A stretch of DNA of 64,000 nt. It comes from Vreelandella neptunia (GTDB taxonomy: Bacteria > Pseudomonadota > Gammaproteobacteria > Pseudomonadales > Halomonadaceae). The notes beneath the pieces were generated by a model. That model made no database searches. It was not told where the DNA came from and saw nothing but the letters and a program-made list of their open reading frames with translations. The stretch lies in the NCBI RefSeq assembly GCF_034479615.1, contig NZ_CP140255.1, forward strand, positions 4,526,001 to 4,590,000. Direction: 5' to 3'. The position numbers and the translations under genes were made by a program. Positions 34,510 through 43,161 of the stretch are shown piece after piece (position 1 is the first letter of the stretch; each line of letters begins with the position of its first letter).

Positions 34510-35609
34510 CTGAATTCAAACATTAAGCGCAGCACCCGCGGTTTCCAACGCTCCTGAATACTCTCCCAGGAACACTTGTGCCGGTGTCCGATATCCCAAG
34601 CGTTTTCTGGGGCGGTTATTCAGCTTGGCAACGACTCGCCTCAGTGCTGAGTCGCTCACCTTTCGGAAGTCCGTCCCTTTCGGGAAATATTGGCGGATCA
34701 GTCCGTTGGTGTTTTCATTGGTGCCACGCTGGCATGAGCGGTACGGATCGCAAAAATAGGTCGTGGCCGAGACGGCCTTGGCAACCTGTCGGTGCTCGGC
34801 GAATTCCGAACCGTTATCCAAGGTGATGGTTCGCACTGCACCTCGGCGTGGTTTTAATAACCGGGTCATCGCTTTGGCCGCCCCTGTGGCTGTGATCGTC
34901 GGCAGGCGCGCTGCCAAGAGGTATCCGCTGCGTCTCTCGACCAGGGTCACTAGGCCGGATTCTTTGTGGCCCTTGAGCACCGTATCGCCTTCCCAATGGC
35001 CGATATAGCGCCTTTCTTCCACGTCGACAGGGCGTTGTTCAATGCCTACCCGGTGTGGAATTTTGCCCAATCCCGCATGCTTGGCCAATTGACGCTGATA
35101 GCGCCGCTGGCGTGGTAGGCGGAGTCGCTTCCATAATTCGCCGCCGTGTTTCTTGTCGTCCCAGATTAACGCATAGATCCACTGATGGCTTACGTAAACC
35201 CCGTTGGCATTCGCCATGAAGCCACTAATTTGCTGGGGGCTCCATTCGTCCATCAGTTGATCAGTGACCCATCGAATTAGGCTGGGCAGTCGCTTCGTCA
35301 CTTTCCAGGCGCTGCGTCGACGCCGATCACTTCTCAATTGAGCCTGCTCAGGCGCATAGCCAGCAGTAAGCCCATTGCGTTTTATCTCCCGGCTAATGGT
35401 GCTGCTGTGAACCCCGATAGCCTTGGCTATCTGTCGCTGGCTGATGCCAGTCTCAAGGTAAGCGAAAATTTGGTATCGTTGGGCCTGGGTCAGTTGTCGG
35501 TATCCCATTCTCTGCTTCACTTTGGTCGGTAAAGTCGAGAGGGTACCGGCGCTGGCCCTCCTTCCTCTACTGTGTGATCCAAAGTGCTGCGGTTATTCTA
35601 TGAATCCAG
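34510..35609 (-). mobile_element. IS30-family insertion sequence
   Basis: This is a 1,100-base insertion with imperfect terminal inverted repeats: the left end CTGAATTCAAACATTAAGCG... and the right end, inverted, CTGGATTCATAGAATAACCG..., both continuing into CAGCAC. The flanks are GTTC at 34506-34509 and GTTC at 35610-35613, a probable target duplication. It carries one intact transposase gene and lies between the TnsE-like gene and the metal genes. Confidence 0.85.
34516..35520 (-). CDS. IS30-family transposase
   Basis: This is a 334-residue DDE transposase. The N-terminal helix-turn-helix reads QAQRYQIFAYLETGISQRQI followed by AKAIGVHSSTISREIKRNG. The catalytic core has D in RYIGHWEGDTVLKGHKESG, D in RTITLDNGSEFAEHRQVAKA and E in YRSCQRGTNENTNGLIRQYF. 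The end carries LNNRPRKRLGYRTPAQVF, typical for IS30. It is full length with both IS ends present, so the copy may be active. Confidence 0.95.
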   Translation of the reverse strand: MKQRMGYRQLTQAQRYQIFAYLETGISQRQIAKAIGVHSSTISREIKRNGLTAGYAPEQAQLRSDRRRRSAWKVTKRLPSLIRWVTDQLMDEWSPQQISGFMANANGVYVSHQWIYALIWDDKKHGGELWKRLRLPRQRRYQRQLAKHAGLGKIPHRVGIEQRPVDVEERRYIGHWEGDTVLKGHKESGLVTLVERRSGYLLAARLPTITATGAAKAMTRLLKPRRGAVRTITLDNGSEFAEHRQVAKAVSATTYFCDPYRSCQRGTNENTNGLIRQYFPKGTDFRKVSDSALRRVVAKLNNRPRKRLGYRTPAQVFLGEYSGALETAGAALNV

Positions 35610-36206
35610 GTTCCAAGCAGAACTCACTAGCACGAGAGATAGCGAGCTGAATAGCCAGTATGCGGCCTGACCTACTTGACTATCTGCTGTTGGCCCTGCC
35701 GAGGCTATTTTTATGATTACATGCTCGATATATTCTGCCCACCATGTTCACTCTCTAACAGGAAAACATGGGTATCCGGAATATCTGGTTGATGTTTTTG
35801 TTATCGCAAGAAAATTGCTCTATATGTCTGGCGGGTTTCTTGTTTGATAGCTGCTTGGTTTACAAGGCACATCCACAGAGCGCCACGGAATAGAGGAGCC
35901 AAGGCCTCACTCCGCCGCGACTCTATCTGCCGTTTCGTGGAGGTGGCTTCCAATCTCGTTTATCGCCATCCTACCTTGCCTGATATGACGCCCCGACGAC
36001 GGCCTCGCTCAATGGGTCATAAACAGCAGCAGAATCAAGTGATCGAGGTGATGGCTTAGCCGATGAACCATGAGAAGCAAACCAGCATGACAGCTAAAAC
36101 CGATAGGAAGCCCCAAAATTCGGAAAAAACGTATGCTAAGCTCCGGTAGATTCTCAGCGTTCTGCGGGCGTAGGTAGTTAGGGTGATCGCTGAGGCTTTA
36201 CTGGCT
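35610..36206. other. Gene-free stretch between IS30 and mntP
   Basis: I see no convincing gene in these 597 bases. Short open frames here have no ribosome site and no recognisable motif. The stretch is probably cargo debris. Confidence 0.4.
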
Positions 36207-36753
36207 TTACCAAGCTAAATGCTCATAGAGAACGGTCGCAACCACAAAGACCAACACTGTGCCGCCTACAATCTCTGCCCGGCGTCCGGCGAGCATGCCG
36301 ATGCCCTTCCAAGCAGAACACCGCAGTCATTGTGGCCAAGCCAATGGCCAGCGCAGCGACAAGAATGTTGGTCTCAATAAATGCGAAACTCACATCCACG
36401 GCTAGAGTATTGATGCTGGTGGTGGTGACCATCAGGAGTAACAGGGAATGCTGTTTGGTTTTTTCGGCCTCTTCTTCAGGCGCCTTGAAACCGCTATACA
36501 TCATGTGTAAACCGAGAATTAGCAGCAGCGTGAAGCCAACCCAATGGTTCCAGTTCTCGATAAATTGCGAAGCGACTTGGCCGACTAACCATCCGATGAG
36601 GGGCGTAATTGCTTCGACAATCCCGAAGATCATACCCATGCGCAGAGCTTCGGTAATGTGCGGCTTGTCTAGGATCGATCCTTTACCAACAGCGGCGGCA
36701 AAGGCATCTGTAGACATTGCAAGAGCGAGCATTACTAGCGAGAACGGACTCAT
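36207..36753 (-). pseudogene. mntP: MntP manganese exporter, frameshifted copy
   Basis: The frame from the ATG at 36753 encodes MSPFSLVMLALAMSTDAFAA and the paired MntP repeats with the conserved Asp residues (AMSTDAFAAAVGKGS; SINTLAVDVSFAF, where the usual SIDA reads SINT). Near codon 150 the frame shifts: after GLATMTAVF the correct continuation, IGMLAGRRAEIVGGTVLVF and VVATVLYEHLAW, lies in another frame and ends at 36207. The protein is thus broken, or there is a sequence error. The second acidic site change (D to N) also argues for decay. A structured leader precedes it. Confidence 0.8.
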
Positions 36754-36764
36754 AAACACTTCCA

Positions 36765-36925
36765 GCCGGGCATAGAATCCATGACATCTCCAAATGCCCG
36801 GCTTTGGCGTGGACATGCCGATAGTCTCGCCAACCGAAAGGCGTCCGTACCACGGCACGTTGCCAAAAGTGCTGATACGGACGCTCCTGAGCGGCTCAGG
36901 AGCAGGGCTCCCCAAGGGGGGCGTA
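36765..36925 (-). ncRNA. Putative yybP-ykoY manganese riboswitch upstream of mntP
   Basis: The leader read on the minus strand contains CTTGGGGAGCC, like the conserved GGGGAGUA loop, a stem formed by CGTCCGTA and TACGGACG, and a hairpin TTGGCGAGACTATCGGCAT...CGCCAA, like the second Mn-binding loop. The last hairpin (GCCGGGCAT with ATGCCCGGC, 36765-36802) lies directly before the GGAAG ribosome site, a plausible expression switch. mntP genes in proteobacteria are commonly controlled by this Mn-sensing element. The call was made by eye. Confidence 0.5.
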
Positions 36926-37017
36926 CATTCCCAGGTAGAGATAATGGGTATCAAGTGGCGCTATAGTTATTGATGCTGCTACGTGCAGCCTCGGCGGGAC
37001 CTTCTGCCGGTTGTCTC

Positions 37018-37923
37018 CTAATTCACATCACCAGCCCCACAATAAGGATCGGCATCACAAACATGGCGGATAGCAGCATCTTCGGGTTGTAGGGTGCTGT
37101 GCTCAATATCGAAGCGCTCCCGCAATATCGTTTGCAGCTGCGGCAGTATCTCTTCCCATCGCTCCATCGCTTCCACATCGATATGTGCCACTAGAGCCTG
37201 GCTGTTTGATGACAGGCTCCAAATATGCATGTCATGGATAGCGCAGACACCGTCGACCCGGACTAGAGCGCAGCCGACTTCATGCGCATCAATTCCTTTT
37301 GGCACGCCTTCCATCAAGACATGCGTCACCTCACGCAGTAGCCGAATGGCGGACACCAGTATCAATAGGCTGACGAAAAGAGACAGGATCGGATCCGCAA
37401 TGGGCGGCCCGTCCAGATAAATGACCGCCCCAGCAACCAGCGCAGCTACCGAGCCCAATAAGTCTCCCATTACGTGCAGAAGCGCTCCGCGAACGTTTAT
37501 AGTTTGCTCTCCACGCATCAGCACCCAAGCTACTACGATATTCACCAGCAAACCGAGCCCGCCTATCGCCAAAACCATGCCTCCGGCAACGGCGGGTGTA
37601 TCTGCCATGCGGCGGATCGCCTCGTAGGCGATGAATACGATCACCCCGAACATAAACAGCACGTTAAACAGAGCGCCGAGGATTTCAGCACGTTTGAGTC
37701 CAAAGGAGTGCTGACGCGATGCTGGCTTCTTGGCCAGCCAAGCAGCGAAGGCACCAATCCCTAGCGACAATGAATCGGTTAGCATGTGGCCTGCGTCCGA
37801 CAACAGGGCAAGTGAATCAGCTATCAGGCCGCCGAACACTTCGACAGCTGCAAAACCTGTAGTGAAGACCAGTGCGAACAACAAGGTCTTGCCGCCACTA
37901 TGGCTATGATCGTGGTCTGACAT
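37018..37923 (-). CDS. CDF-family Zn/Co/Cd exporter (CzcD/ZitB type)
   Basis: This is a 301-residue cation diffusion facilitator of the inner membrane that exports Zn(II) and related ions by proton antiport. It has a His-rich N-terminus (SDHDHSHSGG) and six membrane segments with the HxxxD sites: ALLSDAGHMLTDSLSLG in segment 2 and GALLHVMGDLLGSVAAL in segment 5. A cytoplasmic domain follows (HDMHIWSLSSNSQALVAHID) and the tail has CDADPYCG. All the metal site residues are present. It belongs to the metal part of the transposon cargo and is probably transcribed on its own. Confidence 0.93.
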   Translation of the reverse strand: MSDHDHSHSGGKTLLFALVFTTGFAAVEVFGGLIADSLALLSDAGHMLTDSLSLGIGAFAAWLAKKPASRQHSFGLKRAEILGALFNVLFMFGVIVFIAYEAIRRMADTPAVAGGMVLAIGGLGLLVNIVVAWVLMRGEQTINVRGALLHVMGDLLGSVAALVAGAVIYLDGPPIADPILSLFVSLLILVSAIRLLREVTHVLMEGVPKGIDAHEVGCALVRVDGVCAIHDMHIWSLSSNSQALVAHIDVEAMERWEEILPQLQTILRERFDIEHSTLQPEDAAIRHVCDADPYCGAGDVN

Positions 37924-38058
37924 TTATGTCTCCTTCGTTATTAGCCTTCGAGACTTCCCGCGAGCCACCCCTACCCTCTATGAGGCCATTGGGTCGAAAG
38001 GTTTTTTCCGCGCTAATATAAGGCAGGTTGTACCTGCCACATTACGTGTTGGATATAT

Positions 38059-38436
38059 TCATAGGAGCATTCTTGCCAAGAAGGTGGCGAAGAAGAACCA
38101 GATAGCGATAAACACGCCAGCAGCTATGCGGCTTACCGGGCGTACAGAGGCTGCGTCAGCGGTTGCTCGGTGCTCGTTCATGACCTCTGGTGGTGTAAGC
38201 TTCACCACCAACAATATCCCGAGTGGGACAATGATGATGTCGTCCACGTAGCCGAGTACGGGGATGAAGTCGGGAATCAAGTCGATAGGTGAGACGGCAT
38301 AGGCTGCGACAATCATTGCCAACACCTTTGCAATACATGGGGTACGTGGATCGCGAGCGGCAAGCCAGACGGCGTGTACATCCCGTCTGATCGTTCGAGC
38401 CCATTGTTTAGCGTACGAAATTAGTTCTGTTGTCAT
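38059..38436 (-). CDS. YkvA-family membrane protein (DUF1232)
   Basis: This is a 125-residue protein with the DUF1232 core (ARDPRTPCIAKVLAMIVAAY, AVSPIDLIPDFIPVLGYVDD, IIIVPLGILLVVKLTP) and a C-terminal membrane segment. The family is widespread and often sits beside metal or stress genes, but no function is established. It lies 135 bases upstream of the CDF exporter gene on the same strand, so the two may be co-transcribed. Confidence 0.85.
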   Translation of the reverse strand: MTTELISYAKQWARTIRRDVHAVWLAARDPRTPCIAKVLAMIVAAYAVSPIDLIPDFIPVLGYVDDIIIVPLGILLVVKLTPPEVMNEHRATADAASVRPVSRIAAGVFIAIWFFFATFLARMLL

Positions 38437-38486
38437 CAGGGTCTTTCTCTACTCGGTACTCGTACCCAACAAGAAGTAAGGCCAGT

Positions 38487-38790
38487 TCCCCGGTGCTTAA
38501 ACACAGCAAGGAAGCCGGAGCGCTAAGTGTCTGGCGCAAGGGCATGCGAATCGTTAATACCGTGGTCTATGTCCGTTCCGTCCTGGGCCTGGGCGAACAG
38601 GCGCTCGCGACCCGTCTCTGGCCGTCACGGGATCCGGTGGCGCTCTAGCATGGCCATGCTCCTGTGGAGCACTCCCATCTGCACTACCATGATGACCATC
38701 AACAGCATGAACATGAGGCCTGGGAGGGGTCTGACCCCATCGCCATCCTCCCCATCACCCGAGGGGCAGTCATCGACACATCTTTGTAAT
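38487..38790 (+). pseudogene. Relic of an NreB-type MFS exporter with His-rich tail
   Basis: The plus frame reads MRIVNTVVYVRSVLGLGEQ, which matches the intact NreB-like protein at 49948-51318 (MQIVNTVVLVRSMLGLGEK). It then jumps to LWPSRDPVAL, a stop, and HGHAPVEHSHLHYHDDHQ with HEHEAWEG, matching its His-rich C-terminus. About 190 residues between are deleted. It lies on the opposite strand to the intact gene. It is a decayed second copy from a related element. Confidence 0.8.
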
Positions 38791-39082
38791 CGATTTGTCA
38801 TCAAACGAAATGGACGTCGTGACATGACAAAGAGGCACAAGAAACGTTTGTATGACCATTTTGGCTGACAACATCCTTCACTTACCGGAATACCGCATCC
38901 TTGGCACAAAGACGAAAGAGCATGATCTACACTTCAGCTCGAAGCTCCGGTTCCGGTGACCTGCAAGGAAAAGCATCAGTAGATCGATACTGCGTTTATG
39001 CTACGTGAACAGTCCTCTTTCCCAGAGGGTTGCTACGCATATTGCTTTAACACTGTCTCTGGATGACACAGATCAGGAAAGA

Positions 39083-39646
39083 TCAATTAAAAAAAGCAGT
39101 ATGTTCGGCTAACACTCCCAGGCCAATACCAATTAAAACGATCCCACCGATCAGCTCAGACCAGTGGCTAACGTATTTGCCAAATTGGTGACCCAATAAG
39201 GTGCCAATTGATGCCATGACAGTAGTGGCTAAACCAATAGCTAAGCTGGTAGCGATGATATTGGCATCAATAAAGGCGAGGCTTGCACCAACGGCCATGG
39301 CATCAATACTCGTAGCAACAGCCGTTAATATCAATAACCATAGTGTTTGCTTTTCTTGGGCTATTTTGTCTTCTTTGCATAGGCCCGAATACACCATATG
39401 TAAACCAATAACCAATAAGATTGAGAACGCAGCCCAGTGATCCCAAGCCTGCACAAAGCGCTGCGATGCTACCCCGGCCAACCAGCCCAGCAAGGGTGTT
39501 ATGGTCTCGATAGTACCAAATATCAGCCCAATGCTGATGGCGTGCCGAAACGAGGGTTTTTGTAGCTCAGCGCCTTTGCTGATGGAAGCAGCGAAGGCAT
39601 CTGCCGACATGGAAAAGGCCAAAATCAATATGGTGGCAAATGTCAT
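39083..39646 (-). CDS. mntP: MntP manganese exporter, intact copy
   Basis: This is a 187-residue inner-membrane Mn(II) exporter of normal length. Two repeats of three membrane helices show the acidic sites in SMSADAFAASISKGAELQK and VATSIDAMAVGASLAFIDAN, and the pattern RHAISIGLIFGTIETITPLL. The protein differs a lot from the broken copy at 36207, so it is an independent acquisition and not a tandem duplicate. No riboswitch-like leader is seen here. It would protect against excess manganese and so against oxidative stress. Confidence 0.93.
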   Translation of the reverse strand: MTFATILILAFSMSADAFAASISKGAELQKPSFRHAISIGLIFGTIETITPLLGWLAGVASQRFVQAWDHWAAFSILLVIGLHMVYSGLCKEDKIAQEKQTLWLLILTAVATSIDAMAVGASLAFIDANIIATSLAIGLATTVMASIGTLLGHQFGKYVSHWSELIGGIVLIGIGLGVLAEHTAFFN

Positions 39647-39905
39647 GACATGGTGTCTCTAGCTGAAAATCCGACGCTCTAAACCAAGTCACCCAAAATT
39701 ACTGCTATACTTGAGTAAATTCGTCGGGTATTAAAAGGCTCCCAACATTATCATTTCCGGCTAGATAAACAAGTCAAAACGTTAAAAATATAGTTCGTCT
39801 TGTATAAGACACTTAGCATAGGCTAACCATGTTTCCCCAGTCTTTACTTTTAGCCTAGTTGCATTAATAAGTGAATTTTATTTTCAATATTGTACATTAA
39901 GTGTG

Positions 39906-40280
39906 TTAACCCAATAGATATAAAATTATTAAGGTTCCAACTCCTGCAGCTCCTAATGCGTCGAGCGTATCTATCAAATCATTTTCAACTACTTTCAATA
40001 CACTGATAGAATAATAACGTCCAAGTAACTGTGACATACCACTTGACGTTACACTTAATATGGCGATGATGATCTCGATTCTTTCTATTCCCGTTAACCA
40101 CAGCAAAGTCGCTAGTAAAGTAATTAAAACAACGCTGGCTCTAAAGGAAAGCCATTTAGCAGAATATATAGAGGTATTGACACCGTCTACCAAGCCCCCT
40201 GCTGTTGCCATTTTTTTGGGTAGTAGCCGTCTCCAAAAACCTTGGTTGGAGTCCAATAGATGCGATAAAACCATGTGCAT
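39906..40280 (-). CDS. Hypothetical membrane protein downstream of the phosphoethanolamine transferase
   Basis: This is a 124-residue protein with about three membrane segments (LSFRASVVLITLLATLLWLT, IEIIIAILSVTSSGMSQLL, GAAGVGTLIILYLL). I recognise no family. It follows the phosphoethanolamine transferase gene by 69 bases on the same strand and is probably the last gene of that operon, so a role in envelope lipid handling is possible. Confidence 0.6.
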   Translation of the reverse strand: MHMVLSHLLDSNQGFWRRLLPKKMATAGGLVDGVNTSIYSAKWLSFRASVVLITLLATLLWLTGIERIEIIIAILSVTSSGMSQLLGRYYSISVLKVVENDLIDTLDALGAAGVGTLIILYLLG

Positions 40281-40349
40281 ACACCAGGATAGTTGAGCAG
40301 AGTGGAGAGCAGCTTGACATGGAATACTTAACGATCACTTAAGCATTCA

Positions 40350-42017
40350 TTAATTGGCGAGGCTCCGGCACGTTTGGCTAATATCTTCTGCCTGCTGATA
40401 TACGTCCGTTGCTACGCCAAGCAACCCCAGCACGCTGTGAAATAAGTTATCGTGGGAAGCGGCTTGATCAGAGACTTGGCGTAAGCACTCCGTATCGAGT
40501 CCTCGCTGCTTTGAAAATGAGTTGGAAAGCCACCAAACCATAGGCACATGGGTCTGTTCATCGGGAGCAATGGCATAGGGAATGCCGTGCAAATATAGGC
40601 CTTTTTCACCCAGTGATTCACCATGATCAGAGAGATAGATCATCGCAGTTGCGTAGTCATCCTGACGCTTTAACATCTCAATCACCTGATCCAACACAGT
40701 GTCGGTATACAGAATGGCATTGTCGTAGCTGTTGGTAATGTCGTTTCTTGAGCACTTGGCTAAATCAGCGGTGGTGCAAGCGGGAACAAAACGTTCGTAG
40801 TCATCAGGGTAGCGTTGGTAATAGCTGGGGCCGTGGTTGCCTAGCTGATGCAGCACAACAACCTGATCAGCTGAGGTACCGCTAATTTGCTTGGTCAAGG
40901 CTTGAACCAGTGCTTCATCCAAGCATCGCCCATCTTGACACAAAGACGCATACTCCTCTGGCGAGAGCGCTTTTGTCGTCACTCCGTCGCAGACACCTTT
41001 ACAGCCTGACTGGTTATCAAGCCAGGTGACCTCTAACCCGGCGTGGGCTAATACGTCCAGCAAGGATTCATATTGCTGAGCATACGATTTAGCGTAATCG
41101 GCACGCCCTGGTAATGAAAACATGCAGGGTAATGAGACCGCTGTGCTTGTACCGCATGAGGAAACATCTGAAAAATTGATAACGTCAGGCTGCTGGGCAA
41201 GTTTGGGTGTGGTTTGGCGTTCATAACCATTTAACCCCCAATTCGCCGCCCGTACCGTTTCGCCCACCACGATGACGAGCAGTGTGGGTTTGTCACCCGC
41301 TTGTGAACTGATACTGGCGTCCTCACCCACCGGGGAACGCACCGTATTCGCGGAAGCGTGTTGGCTCGAAAGGGCCTGCGCCATCGAAACAATATAATTA
41401 CCTGGGGTCACCAAGTAGCGTAGCTCTTTATTGTTGCGCATGAGTGACGACACTTCTTGGTAAGATAAGAAAATTGCTAACAGCAATATAGCAGTGCTGG
41501 CAAGGCAATAAGCCGAGCGACGCAACATTGCCTTCTTCCAGGTTGACGGTGTGATTCTAACTCGCCAAATTATGATGGTTGGCAAAAAGAAAAAGATGAC
41601 TAAATGAATCAGTAATCCGGGTGTAAGAAGCTCCTGTGCCTCGTTAGTATCCGTTTGAAGCACGTTGTCTAACATTGAAGTATCAAAGTAGGTGCCGTAA
41701 TAGCTAGTAAAGTAACTGACGAAGGCGGCAATCAGAAACAGCAAGGTTAATAAAGGTTTTACCAGCGTTCGAAAAGCAAGGCTCACGAAGACCAAATAGT
41801 TAAGGCAGGTCATCAACAAAAACATATTGGCAAAGGTTAGCCACGTCTGGACGGCAAGAGGGTCATAGCCAGCTAAGGCTTGTTGCCAAAAAGGGACATT
41901 GTAAAAAACACTGAATATGACAACGCCCCATAAGACAAGCTGCTCCGTGCTTAATGTGGGGCGATAATGCCAAGCGGTGCCTACAATTTTTGAAGGCAAT
42001 GATAGCAAAGGACGCAT
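40350..42017 (-). CDS. Lipid A phosphoethanolamine transferase (EptA/MCR family)
   Basis: This is a 555-residue inner-membrane enzyme that moves phosphoethanolamine from phosphatidylethanolamine to lipid A, lowering negative charge and polymyxin binding. Five N-terminal membrane helices precede the periplasmic alkaline-phosphatase-like domain. The metal/nucleophile sites are all present: Glu in VVGETVRAANWGLNGYERQ, Thr in SSCGTSTAVSLPCMFSLPG, His in VLHQLGNHGPSYYQRYP, and Asp-His in MIYLSDHGESLGEKGLYLHG. The Cys pairs (CGT-C, CKGVC, CQDGRC, CTTADLAKC) match the disulfides of MCR/EptA. It is the core of an operon with dgkA and a PAP2 phosphatase. It belongs to the MCR/EptA family; which clade it joins cannot be decided here. 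Confidence 0.95.
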   Translation of the reverse strand: MRPLLSLPSKIVGTAWHYRPTLSTEQLVLWGVVIFSVFYNVPFWQQALAGYDPLAVQTWLTFANMFLLMTCLNYLVFVSLAFRTLVKPLLTLLFLIAAFVSYFTSYYGTYFDTSMLDNVLQTDTNEAQELLTPGLLIHLVIFFFLPTIIIWRVRITPSTWKKAMLRRSAYCLASTAILLLAIFLSYQEVSSLMRNNKELRYLVTPGNYIVSMAQALSSQHASANTVRSPVGEDASISSQAGDKPTLLVIVVGETVRAANWGLNGYERQTTPKLAQQPDVINFSDVSSCGTSTAVSLPCMFSLPGRADYAKSYAQQYESLLDVLAHAGLEVTWLDNQSGCKGVCDGVTTKALSPEEYASLCQDGRCLDEALVQALTKQISGTSADQVVVLHQLGNHGPSYYQRYPDDYERFVPACTTADLAKCSRNDITNSYDNAILYTDTVLDQVIEMLKRQDDYATAMIYLSDHGESLGEKGLYLHGIPYAIAPDEQTHVPMVWWLSNSFSKQRGLDTECLRQVSDQAASHDNLFHSVLGLLGVATDVYQQAEDISQTCRSLAN

Positions 42018-42041
42018 CGAAAGGCTCTCTGTATGAAAAGA

Positions 42042-42734
42042 TTAATGAACGCTGGGGTGGAATAAGAATCTTGAAAGGACAAAGCTTACGGTCCAACAAA
42101 TCATGACTGTCCAGAGGTCGTGGGAGAGAAAGTGCGCCCCGCGGAACTGTTGAGTGATCCCAAACGTAAGGCCAAGCCCTAAACCCAGCGAAAGCCCTGC
42201 CCATCGCCAATGGGGCCGTATGGCGGCAAAAAAGAAGTAGAGGGCTATCCACGTATAGCCTGCGCTGGCATGCCCGGCGGGAAAGCAGGCGGATGCTGGC
42301 ATTGAGGAAGGGCGTGTATTGAGCAAGCCAATAAAGTCTCGTTCACCACCATAGCGAACTAAATCCCAAGGGCATTCCATGTTCACAAGGTGTTTAATCG
42401 TTGCGACAAGCAGCGTTGAAAGAAGCGTTGCGGAAAAAAGATATAAAAGCGGCGTGCGATACGCTTTAAGACGAGTTACCACGGTGCTTAGTATCAAAAG
42501 GAGGAGTGTGACTAAACCCATCGCTAAGCTTAGCCATTTACCGCCTGTGTGAAGAACATCTTGGGTAATCAAGGTATCTTTCCACGCCCAGGCATTACCT
42601 TGAAAGCGATATATAACGTCCGTTATCGTAAAATCTATGTTTAAAATACTGAAGACCGACATGGCGATTAGAAATAAAAGCCATGCGGATGCTACGGGTT
42701 TGAATACATTTAGTAGAGCAGCACGCATAGCCAC
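42042..42734 (-). CDS. PAP2-family membrane phosphatase
   Basis: This is a 230-residue PAP2 protein with six membrane segments. The phosphatase motifs read KHLVNMECPWDLVRYGG (the Lys; the usual RP is changed), SACFPAGHASAGYTW (PSGH-like) and RGAHFLSHDLWTVMI (R...H...D). PAP2 genes are classic neighbours of mcr genes. The enzyme may remove phosphate from lipid A, phosphatidate or undecaprenyl diphosphate. It overlaps dgkA by 25 bases and precedes the transferase gene by 24 bases, so the three are one transcript. Confidence 0.9.
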   Translation of the reverse strand: MAMRAALLNVFKPVASAWLLFLIAMSVFSILNIDFTITDVIYRFQGNAWAWKDTLITQDVLHTGGKWLSLAMGLVTLLLLILSTVVTRLKAYRTPLLYLFSATLLSTLLVATIKHLVNMECPWDLVRYGGERDFIGLLNTRPSSMPASACFPAGHASAGYTWIALYFFFAAIRPHWRWAGLSLGLGLGLTFGITQQFRGAHFLSHDLWTVMICWTVSFVLSRFLFHPSVH

Positions 42735-43087
42735 ACACCCATCATCATAAGAATGGTCATCATGACGGCGGCAGCCCCCATGTCTTTAGCACGCCCGCTA
42801 AGTTCGTTATGTTCTAGTCCAATACGGTCAATGGTGCTTTCGATGGCGGAGTTAATGAGTTCCACTATCACTACAAGGGTGAGTGAAGAAAACAGCAATG
42901 CTTTTTCTACGGAAGTGGCATTAACAAAAAGTATAAAAGGGTAGAGGACGAGGCACAGCATCACCTCTTGTCTAAAGGCAGACTCATGTATCCAGCAAGC
43001 TTTTAAACCCGATACTGCATTAATAGAAGCGCGGAAGATGCGTTTGACACCCGTGCCATTAGGTTTTGACGTCGTTGAAATAGGCAA
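42710..43087 (-). CDS. dgkA: Diacylglycerol kinase
   Basis: This is a 125-residue three-helix membrane kinase (RIFRASINAVSGLKACWIHE, VIVELINSAIESTIDRIGLE, ELSGRAKDMGAAAVMMTILM), with the catalytic Glu and the Asn-Ser pair in ELINSAIE. It phosphorylates diacylglycerol, the by-product when phosphoethanolamine is taken from phosphatidylethanolamine. Its place directly upstream of the PAP2 and transferase genes is therefore logical: it recycles the waste lipid into phosphatidate. The C-terminus overlaps the PAP2 start. Confidence 0.95.
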   Translation of the reverse strand: MPISTTSKPNGTGVKRIFRASINAVSGLKACWIHESAFRQEVMLCLVLYPFILFVNATSVEKALLFSSLTLVVIVELINSAIESTIDRIGLEHNELSGRAKDMGAAAVMMTILMMMGVWLCVLLY

Positions 43088-43161
43088 GACAGTACTCTCG
43101 ATAACGTAACAGTAGGGTCACTGTAAAGCGCAAAACTTAACGAACAGTTATGCGCTTTAAT

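Noticed and set aside
35844..36059. Small protein gene between IS30 and mntP
   Set aside because: No ribosome site, Arg-rich composition typical of chance frames, no recognisable motif.
40350..42017. Naming the transferase as a numbered mcr gene
   Set aside because: All catalytic residues fit the MCR/EptA family, but clade membership needs a phylogeny, so only the family is given.
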